From: Pseudomonadales bacterium | GTDB lineage: Bacteria > Pseudomonadota > Gammaproteobacteria > Pseudomonadales > Azotimanducaceae | Length of the DNA: 64,000 bases | Direction of reading: 5' to 3' | Assembly (NCBI GenBank): GCA_022822135.1 | Contig: JAJECH010000059.1 | Location: 1 to 64,000 of the forward strand | Part shown: in pieces, positions 52,916 to 61,446 of the stretch | How the letters are laid out: each line of letters starts with the position of its first letter | How positions within the stretch are numbered: the stretch's first letter is position 1 | Program-made: the position numbers and the translations under genes | Notes under the pieces: model-generated | The model's input: the letters and a program-made list of their open reading frames with translations, nothing else | Told to the model about the DNA's origin: nothing | The model's database searches: none

Positions 52916-53854
52916 ATGGACGCACCTTCCTCTCAACAAATAGACGTTACGCAACCGCCTCTAAACACCTCGCATCTTGGCGTCATGCAATCGGCAAGTT
53001 CTTACTTCGAGCTGCCCTGGTCTACGGCCGAGCTATTTGTCGGATCAGGTCATGCGTTCGTTACGAACATACACGCTGAACTGTGTCCTAGCGGACCATA
53101 CGTCTGGGAAACCGCACCGATACTCGAACTCTTTTCGAATCTCAATCTCGACATTGAGGTGCTCGGATTCGTTTTACCACATAGTGCGACTAAGGAGCAA
53201 CGCGAGGCTTTCGATAGCTCAATCCAACAAGCCTTGATTGACGGCAAAGTATGTACTCTCGAGTGTATGGACCATCAAACAATCTACGGATTTGACGAGG
53301 AAGGATTTCTACTGACGCAACCGTGGGATCCTATGACGGACACCACTCCTCCACGGCTGAAGTACGGTTCTTGGGAAGGCTTCGACTCAGGCGTACCACT
53401 CACAGCATTCGCTGTATCGACGAATGATTCGGTCAGAGACTTCCCTCACGAAGTTCTCAAACCAGCCGTCCAGTATGCGATCAACGTCTGGGATAGCTCG
53501 CCACCTAGCAGCCACAGCGAACTTTATCGCATCGGTGCAGCCTCCTACCCTAACTGGATCAAAGCCATCGATAACGGGCATGGCAACGAGCATGGTGCGT
53601 GGTGGAATGCCGTCGTTTGGGGTGAATGCAAGGCGATGGCGGCTAGTTACTTTGACGAGCTAGCGAGCACAATGAAGGCATCAGCGGACCTTATTCAAGA
53701 CATCGCTGCCAATTACCGCGATGCGGCGGACTCAATGTTGCGAGCTTCCGATATTCAGCAAGCGAAGGAAACTCAAAAAGAAGCCGTTAGAGCTGCTGAA
53801 GAAGCGGAAACTAAAGCTGTTAACGGACTTCGCGAGCTTCTACCACTGCTCTAA
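52916..53854 (+). CDS. unknown protein, C39/BtrH-like cysteine-peptidase fold suspected
   Basis: About 312 residues from MDAPSSQQIDV; ATGs farther upstream overlap the tRNA gene or lack a binding site. The stretch IDGKVCTLECMDHQTIYGFD, followed by EEGFLLTQPWD, recalls the C39-like/BtrH N-terminal fold. The part around GHGNEHGAWWNAVVWGECKA recalls the helical C-terminus of the same proteins. The C-terminus is a long helix rich in Ala, Glu and Lys (QQAKETQKEAVRAAEEAETK). No known activity can be assigned. It has no signal peptide. Confidence 0.5.
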   Translation: MDAPSSQQIDVTQPPLNTSHLGVMQSASSYFELPWSTAELFVGSGHAFVTNIHAELCPSGPYVWETAPILELFSNLNLDIEVLGFVLPHSATKEQREAFDSSIQQALIDGKVCTLECMDHQTIYGFDEEGFLLTQPWDPMTDTTPPRLKYGSWEGFDSGVPLTAFAVSTNDSVRDFPHEVLKPAVQYAINVWDSSPPSSHSELYRIGAASYPNWIKAIDNGHGNEHGAWWNAVVWGECKAMAASYFDELASTMKASADLIQDIAANYRDAADSMLRASDIQQAKETQKEAVRAAEEAETKAVNGLRELLPLL

Positions 53855-53875
53855 CCGCAAAGTCCAAGGAAGAAG

Positions 53876-55360
53876 CTAAGCCCGGTCTAGCTTAGCCCAC
53901 TCTTTGTCTAGCTTCTTCAGCTTCTTGTTCGAGATTCCGCCGAGTATCTCAATTGCGGAGCGCAAACGGGTACGTGTGAGTTCTAAACCTAACACTTCGA
54001 TCGAGTCGAATAGAGGTAAAGCCACGCTACGACCCGATAACGCGATGAACAGAGGCGCAACAAAATCCCGCATCGGATAGCCACTCTCTTCAGCGGTTGT
54101 TCGTAACGCTTCGCCGATCTCGCCACTCGCCCACGACGACAGTTCTTCTAAAGCACGCGCCGCGAAATCCAGAATCTTCACTACTTCCTCTTCTGAAAGC
54201 GATTTATGCGAAAAAGCGTCCTTTTCGATCGGTTGACGATCACCTACGATGTAATCGACCTGCGGTAGTACCTGGTCAAATCTTTCCGTGCGCGCTTTGA
54301 GCATCGTAACGATCTTCCGGAATCGTTGCTCGTCTCCTGCCCAAGATGCGAAACGATTTTGGAACTCATCGTCAGACAAATCACGTATGTAGCATCCATT
54401 GAGCCAATCCAGCTTTTCTACATCGAATACTGGACCTCTCGGAGTGATTCGTCCAAGATCTAGGTCTTTCACGAAATCGACATAACTGAACTGCTCGCGT
54501 TCATCAGGCATCGACCACCCCATCGTCGCGAGATAGTTCAACAATGCCTCCGGTAAATAACCACGATCTCGATAGAAGTTGATCCCTGTGGGGTTCTTGC
54601 GCTTCGACATTTTCGACTGGTCTTTATTCCGCAAGAGAGGTAGATGGAACAGTTCTTGAAATTGCCAACCGAAATAGTCGTAGATCAACACATGCTTCGG
54701 GCAAGAGGATATCCACTCTTCGCCTCGTAGGATGTGCGTGATACCCATCACGTGGTCGTCGACCGTCGCGCAAAGGTGGTAAGTTGGAAAGCCATCAGAC
54801 TTCACCAGCACCTGCATATCAACCTGCTGCCAAGGAATCGAAATCTCACCGCGAATCTGGTCGGTAAAGACACAATCACCCGACTCAGGTACGCGTAGTC
54901 GGACCACGTGCGGTTCACCCGCATCGACACGACGACGGACTTCGTCGTCGCTCAATGAGAGACAGTGACCATCGTATTTTGGCGTTTCTCCACGTCGTTG
55001 TTGCTCGCGTCGAACGTCATCAAGGCGTTCAGGAGTACAGAAGCATCGAAACGCACCACCCGTTCCGATTAACTCCTCCGCGTGAGATTCGTAATTTGAT
55101 AAGCGCTCGCTGACTCGATAGGGTCCTAACGACCCGCCGATATCTGGTCCTTCATCCCAGTCTAGATTCAGCCATTTCAGCGCATCAAGAATGTCGGCTT
55201 CTGATTGCTTCGAGCTCCGCGCAGCGTCAGAGTCTTCAATACGAAGAATGAAGTCGCCGCCTTGTTGCTCTGCGAACGCTTTGTTGAACAACGCGATGTA
55301 TGCGGTGCCGAGGTGAGGCGTACCTGTTGGCGACGGCGCAACGCGCGTTCTAACGGACAT
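53876..55360 (-). CDS. gltX: glutamyl-tRNA synthetase
   Basis: 494 residues, class I. The HIGH-type box is PSPTGTPHLGTAYIALFN and the KMSKS-type box is SKMSKRKNPTG. A zinc-type insertion CFCTPERLDDV with a later YDGHC is present, and the C-terminal helical domain has the expected length. It charges tRNA-Glu with glutamate. It is a single gene on its strand, next to lptG (53-bp gap) and converging on the C39-like gene. Confidence 0.96.
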   Translation of the reverse strand: MSVRTRVAPSPTGTPHLGTAYIALFNKAFAEQQGGDFILRIEDSDAARSSKQSEADILDALKWLNLDWDEGPDIGGSLGPYRVSERLSNYESHAEELIGTGGAFRCFCTPERLDDVRREQQRRGETPKYDGHCLSLSDDEVRRRVDAGEPHVVRLRVPESGDCVFTDQIRGEISIPWQQVDMQVLVKSDGFPTYHLCATVDDHVMGITHILRGEEWISSCPKHVLIYDYFGWQFQELFHLPLLRNKDQSKMSKRKNPTGINFYRDRGYLPEALLNYLATMGWSMPDEREQFSYVDFVKDLDLGRITPRGPVFDVEKLDWLNGCYIRDLSDDEFQNRFASWAGDEQRFRKIVTMLKARTERFDQVLPQVDYIVGDRQPIEKDAFSHKSLSEEEVVKILDFAARALEELSSWASGEIGEALRTTAEESGYPMRDFVAPLFIALSGRSVALPLFDSIEVLGLELTRTRLRSAIEILGGISNKKLKKLDKEWAKLDRA

Positions 55361-55413
55361 ACGACGGGTTTAAAGGTGGCGACCGATTATAGAAAGAGAT
55401 TTGTTAGTAGGCT

Positions 55414-56460
55414 CTATCGGATTCGCCGCAGTAACACCAAACCGATTACCCATACCATGACAATGGGAACGCTGATCGCGACTGCGGGAGGTAGTGCGAA
55501 AACGACGGTTACCGGGGCCACCAATGTTTGAAAATAGTGAAACGCAAACCCTACGGCAATCCCAAACGTTAGCCTAGCTCCCATACCCATTTCACGCGTC
55601 GACCCAACGACGAATCCGATCGCGACAAGTACCAATCCCAGAACGCTTAGAGGCTTTGTGAGTTTTAACCAGAACTCGATCTGATATTCCTTCGGGTCCT
55701 CACCTGCTGCGCGGAGATCCGCAATCTGCTCGTAGAGCTGTAGAGTGGACATCTTTCGTGGCTCAGTTGTAAACGCGCTCATCAAGGAATCCGCGGAACG
55801 CGGCGTATCCCACGTTGCGGTTTGCGGTCGTGAAACTGCGACGCGATCTGCTTTGAACTCGGTATTCGTGACGTTTTCGAGGTCCCAACCTTCTTGCTGT
55901 TCTTTAGCACGAGCCGATTCTGCTTCCCGAACCGTTATCAATTGACCTGCGTCGTCAAGTTCGTATTGAGAAATCTCTTCCAGCGACTGGCTCGCATCGA
56001 TCGAACCGATACGCGTAAACGTATCGCCTTCTCTAACCCATGCACCTGCGATCTGACTGCTCCGAGTCGCCGTTCCGCGTTCATCCGCTGCGAACATCAA
56101 CGGGATTAGTGTTTGGGCGAAAACGATCATGATGACACTTGGAATACACGAGGACACAAACAAACGCGTTACCGAAACTCCCGTACTGCGCAAGACGGTC
56201 AGCTCCGAATTCGAAGATAGGTTTCCCATCCCAATGAGAACGCCTAAGAAAATAGCGAATGGCGCTAGTTCCTCGATCTTCCTCGGCATAGTCCTCATCG
56301 TTTGACCTAATGCAGCGAGAAAGCCACCTTGTTCTTCGGCATCAGGCAGAGCATCAAGCAAGGTAAACACGAACATCAATAAGCCACCGCACAATGTCAC
56401 GACGACCATCGCCAGAAACAACGTCCTGCCGATGTACCAGTCCATCAACTTGATGTTCAT
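55414..56460 (-). CDS. lptG: LPS export permease LptG
   Basis: 348 residues from MNIKLMDWYIGRTLF; the longer frame upstream lies inside lptF. The YjgP/YjgQ pattern is clear: three N-terminal helices, a periplasmic beta-jellyroll (about residues 140-250) and three C-terminal helices (GARLTFGIAVGFAFHYFQTL). With LptF and LptB it pulls lipopolysaccharide from the inner membrane. Its ATG overlaps the lptF stop by 4 bp. Confidence 0.95.
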   Translation of the reverse strand: MNIKLMDWYIGRTLFLAMVVVTLCGGLLMFVFTLLDALPDAEEQGGFLAALGQTMRTMPRKIEELAPFAIFLGVLIGMGNLSSNSELTVLRSTGVSVTRLFVSSCIPSVIMIVFAQTLIPLMFAADERGTATRSSQIAGAWVREGDTFTRIGSIDASQSLEEISQYELDDAGQLITVREAESARAKEQQEGWDLENVTNTEFKADRVAVSRPQTATWDTPRSADSLMSAFTTEPRKMSTLQLYEQIADLRAAGEDPKEYQIEFWLKLTKPLSVLGLVLVAIGFVVGSTREMGMGARLTFGIAVGFAFHYFQTLVAPVTVVFALPPAVAISVPIVMVWVIGLVLLRRIR

Positions 56461-57527
56461 ATGGGCCGCCAGTTCTTGCGCACGAAGTAAATTCCGATTA
56501 AGCCCATCAATAGATGTACATGCCAAAAGCCTATCGCAGACCATGTTGTACTGGTCTGCAGTTGATTCATCGATCCAAGGATTAACGCGTAGTACGCGAC
56601 AAAAATGAGTAATCCCGGGAGGATTTTTCCGAAACGACCTGAGCGTGGTTTGATTCGTCCAAGCCCCACTGCGATAAATGCGACAATAAATGTCATGATG
56701 GGCATCGCTAAGCGCCAATGCCACTCTAATCTTTCCGTAGGGTCATTGCGATTGAGCTCAGCCGACGGAATACGAGAAGGGTCGTCTCTTAGGCGATCGA
56801 CCGCTTCGATCTCTACGCGTTGCGTCATGCTATCGAACGTCGCGACGCTATACCCACGATCTGAATCGTTCTGCGCGTAACGATGACCTGAGAAGAGTTC
56901 AAGATATCGGACGCCCGTCTCAGGTTCTACGTAGTACTGCCCCCGATCAGCCAGCACGGTGACATCGGTAGACGGTGTCCGTTCTTGCAGAAATACGTCG
57001 TCGATCGTCATTGCTTCGCGGTCAACCTGTCCCATGTAGCTCACACTTTGTCCGTTATCAAACGTGCGAAACGTATCCGGTTTGATGACATCAAACTCGC
57101 TCACGACCTCTTGAGACGTAATCACGTCAAGAAATTTGGCGCGAGCGTCCGGGGTAACGACAAAACTGAAGTAAGCAATAAACGCGACGACCGGGAAAAC
57201 CACCCACCCGAACCACGACAGTAGGCGCAAAGGACCTACGTCGGCAATCTGGAAGATCGGCATCTCGCTATCTGCGTCTAAACGTCCAATCGTGAGCAAT
57301 ATCGATAAATACAGACTGAACGGGATGACGATTTGAAGGAAGTCTGGCATCTTGAGTGCTAGCACCAACCATAGGACCTCGGGTGCGAGTTCACCAGCCG
57401 CAGCGTCCTGTAAATAACCAGTGAAGCGACTGCCGAGGCTAATAAGCATGAGTACAAAGAACACCACAGCGAAGACAGCCAGGAGTTCACGAAGACAGTA
57501 CCGAGGTGCAATTCCGACATCAATCAT
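56457..57527 (-). CDS. lptF: LPS export permease LptF
   Basis: 356 residues with the same fold as LptG: helices at about 15-35, 60-80 and 100-125, then the periplasmic domain (EFDVIKPDTFRTF, then DVFLQERTPSTDVTVLADRG), then WRLAMPIMTFIVAFIAVGLG and two further helices. It is the partner of LptG. The divergent gene 195 bp upstream is holC. The pepA gene that often follows lptF in this arrangement is absent. Confidence 0.95.
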   Translation of the reverse strand: MIDVGIAPRYCLRELLAVFAVVFFVLMLISLGSRFTGYLQDAAAGELAPEVLWLVLALKMPDFLQIVIPFSLYLSILLTIGRLDADSEMPIFQIADVGPLRLLSWFGWVVFPVVAFIAYFSFVVTPDARAKFLDVITSQEVVSEFDVIKPDTFRTFDNGQSVSYMGQVDREAMTIDDVFLQERTPSTDVTVLADRGQYYVEPETGVRYLELFSGHRYAQNDSDRGYSVATFDSMTQRVEIEAVDRLRDDPSRIPSAELNRNDPTERLEWHWRLAMPIMTFIVAFIAVGLGRIKPRSGRFGKILPGLLIFVAYYALILGSMNQLQTSTTWSAIGFWHVHLLMGLIGIYFVRKNWRPI

Positions 57528-57722
57528 TTAGTGTCGCGAGCTCCTATGCTCGAACCCGAAGCATGTCGCTTTCTTCGCGTTTAAAACGAAGGTTGAAGAG
57601 CGACACATCTTCTTCAAAAAAACGCAGCAGAATCTGATATGGAACTCTGAATTGTGCTTGTTTCATACACAGAACAATCAGCGAAAATTGGCGCTAGCAA
57701 ATAAACAGTTTAGACACACGAA

Positions 57723-58166
57723 TTGAAGAACGATATCGAACTCGCGAGTGTGAGCTTCTACCAACTTGATCGTGTTGATGTAGACGCGAAATTCAAGACA
57801 GCATGCCGTCTCGCGTCACAAGCGTATGAAAGGGCGAAGACTGTGTTCATTTTGACGGCTAAAGAGGAGGACTCCAAGAGGATTGACGAGCTACTATGGG
57901 AATTTCCTCCCGATCGGTTTATTCCACATATACATGGCGCCGAGCGACCCGCCCATCAAAATCTCGTTCGTGTTCACAGTGAATTGCCTGACGATAGTCA
58001 TTACGTTCTAATAAACCTGACGGATCAAGCGGTTGCGATCGCCGGAAAGTTCGAGCGTATTTTCGAGATTGTCATGCCGAACGAATCGGATTCTGCACGA
58101 GCTCGCCATAATCACTATGAACAGTTGAACTGCACAGTTCAGCACCACACGATCAAGCTAGGCTAA
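57723..58166 (+). CDS. holC: DNA polymerase III chi subunit
   Basis: 147 residues, TTG start (no ATG fits). SFYQLDRVDVDAKFKTACRL at the start, RIDELLWEFPPDRFIPH in the middle and VLINLTDQAVAIAGKFERIF are all family signatures of HolC. Chi links the clamp loader to single-stranded DNA-binding protein. In many gammaproteobacteria valS follows directly; here valS begins 5.7 kb later. Confidence 0.92.
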   Translation: MKNDIELASVSFYQLDRVDVDAKFKTACRLASQAYERAKTVFILTAKEEDSKRIDELLWEFPPDRFIPHIHGAERPAHQNLVRVHSELPDDSHYVLINLTDQAVAIAGKFERIFEIVMPNESDSARARHNHYEQLNCTVQHHTIKLG

Positions 58167-58181
58167 GGATCTTTAATCGAG

Positions 58182-59276
58182 ATGCGAGTTGTCGATCCGA
58201 TCAGACGATTTCAGTCTGATTTCTTTCATCGAGATGAACCCCATCATGAGCTAAGTGAGCCGGAGCGAGGGATGATCATCGCAGCGATTGGCGTAAGTCC
58301 CGGACAGTGGCAAGGCTTCCCAAACCCACAGCGTATGAGCGAAATCCTCAGCCAACATCCTCGAGTGCTAGAGACCATTGGACCGCGTCTGCTCAACACG
58401 ATCATCGGAATGAAAGGTTGCGGTCCTGCAATCGCGTTTTTACTTGAACACAACGTGCCATTCCGCATGGCTCAAGACGTCTACAACACCATGCACGAAG
58501 CTGCCTGGGCAGATGCGGTGGACTCGTTACAAGCGCTATTCGAGGCCGGCGTCGTTGACGCTACCTGTGTTTCTGTTAAGAAACCGCACGTAGGCTGGCC
58601 GGACAACATCTCACTGATGTATTGGGCAGCTTATCGAGGATCTGTTCCATTAACGTCTCTACTCATCAAATACGGCGTTGGCAAACACCATGAATTACGA
58701 ATTAAGAGCAATGGTGAACGTGGCGAGACATCGCTCCAGGAAGCCGTGTCGCCACCGAAGCTCGGGACGCCGGAAGAACATCGAACGGTCGCTGAATTGC
58801 TAATCGCGGATGGTGCTTACTACGACATTGGTAGCGCCAGTGCGTTAGATGATGTAACTCGCGTCGAAGCGCTCCTTGCGGAAGATGCTGCATTAGCTCG
58901 CAAAGCGCTTGAGTTTGACATGACGGCGTTGCATTGGTCTGCGCGCGCAGGCGCGGCAGAGACAACCCAGTTATTACTGAGTCAGGGCGCTGATTCGAAC
59001 GCACTCAATCGCTCACACCGGACACCAGTGCAGCTTGCAGCAGAACTAAACCATGCCGATGTCATCAGTTTGCTAGCTAACGCAGGTGCTGATTTGAATA
59101 CGCAAGATAAAAAAGGTCGCACGCCGTTGCACCGCGCTACATACGAAGGTATGGTCGAAGCAGCAGAAGCATTATTGGCTAAGGGCGCTGATCCAACGAT
59201 CACGAATAAAAAAGGGAAGACCGCTTTCGAAATTGCACGCAAAGACGCGAAGATATTCAAGAATGCGACGTTGTAG
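58182..59276 (+). CDS. ankyrin-repeat protein
   Basis: 364 residues without signal. The N-terminal part is degenerate (PERGMIIAAIGVSPGQWQGF). Ankyrin units are clear from about residue 230: MTALHWSARAGAAETTQLLL, HRTPVQLAAELNHADVISLL, GRTPLHRATYEGMVEAAEAL and a final GKTAFEIARKDAK. It starts 15 bp after holC and shares its strand. Ankyrin proteins in some Pseudomonas species assist catalases; katG lies 2.2 kb away here, which is only suggestive. It resembles the protein at 30070-31167 in size and repeat spacing. Confidence 0.87.
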   Translation: MRVVDPIRRFQSDFFHRDEPHHELSEPERGMIIAAIGVSPGQWQGFPNPQRMSEILSQHPRVLETIGPRLLNTIIGMKGCGPAIAFLLEHNVPFRMAQDVYNTMHEAAWADAVDSLQALFEAGVVDATCVSVKKPHVGWPDNISLMYWAAYRGSVPLTSLLIKYGVGKHHELRIKSNGERGETSLQEAVSPPKLGTPEEHRTVAELLIADGAYYDIGSASALDDVTRVEALLAEDAALARKALEFDMTALHWSARAGAAETTQLLLSQGADSNALNRSHRTPVQLAAELNHADVISLLANAGADLNTQDKKGRTPLHRATYEGMVEAAEALLAKGADPTITNKKGKTAFEIARKDAKIFKNATL

Positions 59277-59820
59277 CCGCGTGACGAGAACCTCGCATTA
59301 GTGCACTCTTCAAGGCTGAGACCCTCGAGCTAACAGAAAGCCTACGCCAGAATTTCTCCACCCGACTCTAGCGTGTTCACTCGACGGATCGTACGAACCT
59401 TAGAAATTTAGAACTTGATATTGAACGGGAGATTCGGAGGTAATACGTTGGCCAGGAGCTTCAGCGAGAACAGGTCCTATCTTGCACCAGTCGCTACGAA
59501 ATTCGCTGTCGACGTGACGTATAGTGCCAGAAGTCAACGAACACCCTTACGCGACTACCTCCGACCAACGTTAGGTCTTGGACCGACATGAAATTTGCTG
59601 CTCAAGATAGATTCAGGGACGCCGAAGCGTCCCTGGGGTGATATTTCTCGGTCACCGTTCAGTCCCATTGGGTGGAAAACCGAGGGGTATTAATAGTTGA
59701 AAGTTTAGATGCGTGTGACAACATTGCAAAGTGACGCGCACTCAAACTCACAAAAACTCGGCAGACCGCGATTCCATTCGCTAATCCAACTCGTTTTCGA
59801 CGACTGGTATCGGTTCCGTG
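59277..59820. other. 544-bp stretch without a recognised gene
   Basis: The only structure found is a perfect hairpin, CAGGGACGCcgaaGCGTCCCTG (59614-59635), a 9-bp stem closed by a CGAA loop, without a U-run on either strand. It could be a terminator-like or RNA element. A plus-strand frame at 59709-59915 has no ribosome-binding site and no recognisable content. Confidence 0.45.
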
Positions 59821-59958
59821 CTAAGAACTCACCGGTATTTTGCCGATCAAGCGTTTCTCCCCAATTTGTGACTGCTCCTTGGTTCGAAGGACGGTTTTTA
59901 CGAAGTGTGGGATAAACTCAAGCTCTATCACATCCCGTTCTAAAGGAGACGCCTTCAC
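59821..59958 (-). CDS. very small ORF coupled to the nucleotidyltransferase, unknown
   Basis: A GTG overlaps the nucleotidyltransferase stop (GTGA) and opens a 45-codon frame, MKASPLERDVIELEFIPHFV and onward to the stop at 59821. The position is that of a HEPN-type partner, but the peptide is far too short and not recognised. It may be the remains of a lost partner or may not be translated. Confidence 0.25.
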   Translation of the reverse strand: MKASPLERDVIELEFIPHFVKTVLRTKEQSQIGEKRLIGKIPVSS

Positions 59959-60296
59959 AATGGGACCGCGTCCTCCAGAATTGACATTCGCACCATTGCC
60001 CGGGACGGCAAATCCCCGGGCTTCGGCTCTAGCTGCTCGTCGAACAACATATCGACTCTTCGCCCAGTTAGTTTTTCCACGAGCGCCGGCAGCCCAAAAA
60101 GTCCAAACCCCAGCTTCGAATTAGGAACTACCGATACTAAAAGATCGATATCGCTATGCTCGTCCGCGTCGCCACGGGCCATCGAACCGAACACCCGCAC
60201 ATTGGTTAAGTCACATCGTTTTGCCTCATCGAGAAGCTCTTCACGGTGTTCCAAGAGCACTCGCGAGTGAGGCGTCATTGGGATATGTCGATCCAT
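59955..60296 (-). CDS. MNT-type nucleotidyltransferase domain protein
   Basis: About 113 residues from MDRHIPMTPHS; further ATGs at 60278 and 60368 are possible. The catalytic part is VRVFGSMARGDADEHSDIDL (G-S, then D-x-D), with RRVDMLFDEQLE as the third acidic strand. Such minimal enzymes act as antitoxins to HEPN RNases. No HEPN gene adjoins it. It is the second orphan of this kind in the window (see 14755-15177), and the two differ greatly in sequence. Confidence 0.8.
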   Translation of the reverse strand: MDRHIPMTPHSRVLLEHREELLDEAKRCDLTNVRVFGSMARGDADEHSDIDLLVSVVPNSKLGFGLFGLPALVEKLTGRRVDMLFDEQLEPKPGDLPSRAMVRMSILEDAVPL

Positions 60297-60414
60297 AGTG
60301 GAAACGATTTTAGAAGGTTTGGAGATCTGAGGGCTCTCACGGGATTGGCACGTCAACAACTCACTCATCCAAGGTCTTTCGCCTAATCAAGCCAAGGATC
60401 CCGCAGCCATACCT

Positions 60415-61320
60415 CTAACTAAGTCGTGTGAATATTTCTCTGAAAAACCGCGTAAGTGTTTGAAAGTCCTGCGTCCGAAGCGACGACGACCGCCAAGCGA
60501 CGCCGATTTGACGAAACGCAGGCATCTTTGTGCGCGCAAGTGCGACGTTCGCTCCGTTTGTGATAGAAGCGTCGACAGCAAGCTTAGGTATGAGGGCTAC
60601 ACCGATGTCGGCTGCAACCATTTGCACGAGCGTATGCAGGCTCGTGGCTTCAAACGGGCTACTGGTTCTTAGATTACGATCGGGACAAAATTCGAGCGTT
60701 TGGTCGCGAAGGCAGTGGCCTTCTTCCAACAATATCAACTGATCGATGTCAAGCGATTCGAGATCAATGGCTTCTTTCCCCGCCAACGGGTGATTCCGCG
60801 CACACGCCAAAAGCAACTCGTCCTCGAAGAGGACTTCAACGCGAAAATCACCCGTGTCGAATGGCAGCGCGATCACGGCTAGATCGAGTTCGCCATCAGC
60901 AAGTCGAGAGAGCAGTTGAAGCGTCCGGTCTTCTCTCAAGTACAGCTTCAAACCTTGAAACCTAGCCCGAAGCGCTGGCATCACGGTCGGTAGGAAAAAA
61001 GGCCCAATCGTCGGAATGACACCTAAACGTATCTCACCGGTCATTGGTGCACGACTAGCTCGCGCAATGTCCATGACGTCCTCGGCGTCCCGCAGGAGCT
61101 CGCGTGCCTTTTCAGCAATGCGCTCACCAACGCGGGTTAGTAAAACTTGCCGATTCGTGCGTTCCGCCACCTCGACCTCTAGGACGGACTCTAAATCACG
61201 AATCCCGGCGCTAAGTGTTGACTGCGTAATAAAACAGAGTTCAGCGGCACGCCTAAAATGACGGGTTTCTGCGAGCGCAACAAGGTACTGAAGTTGCTTT
61301 AGTGTCGGTAGACGCTTCAT
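60415..61320 (-). CDS. oxyR: OxyR hydrogen-peroxide sensor, LysR family
   Basis: 301 residues. The N-terminal winged helix-turn-helix is LKQLQYLVALAETRHFRRAA, followed by LCFITQSTLSAGIRDLE. The sensing cysteines are both present in LLEEGHCLRDQTLEFCPDRN, in the spacing of E. coli OxyR (C199 and C208). The protein should switch on antioxidant genes when these form a disulfide. It is divergent from katG across 126 bp, the usual arrangement for direct control. Confidence 0.94.
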   Translation of the reverse strand: MKRLPTLKQLQYLVALAETRHFRRAAELCFITQSTLSAGIRDLESVLEVEVAERTNRQVLLTRVGERIAEKARELLRDAEDVMDIARASRAPMTGEIRLGVIPTIGPFFLPTVMPALRARFQGLKLYLREDRTLQLLSRLADGELDLAVIALPFDTGDFRVEVLFEDELLLACARNHPLAGKEAIDLESLDIDQLILLEEGHCLRDQTLEFCPDRNLRTSSPFEATSLHTLVQMVAADIGVALIPKLAVDASITNGANVALARTKMPAFRQIGVAWRSSSLRTQDFQTLTRFFREIFTRLS

Positions 61321-61378
61321 TTTTCAAGTACCTAACTATGTTCGTGTTTTACGATTGTAACAACAATTATTAATCGCT

Positions 61379-61406
61379 TTGATAGAACACGAGCTTTGGT
61401 TATGCT
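61379..61406 (+). promoter_or_regulatory. putative sigma-70 promoter of katG
   Basis: TTGATA (61379-61384) and TATGCT (61401-61406) with a 16-base spacer, about 40 bp before the katG start. OxyR contact sites would lie just upstream (61330-61378), but I cannot align the degenerate ATAG-n7 pattern with confidence. Confidence 0.4.
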
Positions 61407-61446
61407 TGCATCGTCAAGCTAATTCAGCACAAACTAGGGGGACAAT

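Noticed and set aside
59709-59915. 68-codon plus-strand frame before the second nucleotidyltransferase
   Set aside because: No ribosome-binding site. The opposite strand carries a better placed, though doubtful, small frame coupled to the nucleotidyltransferase.
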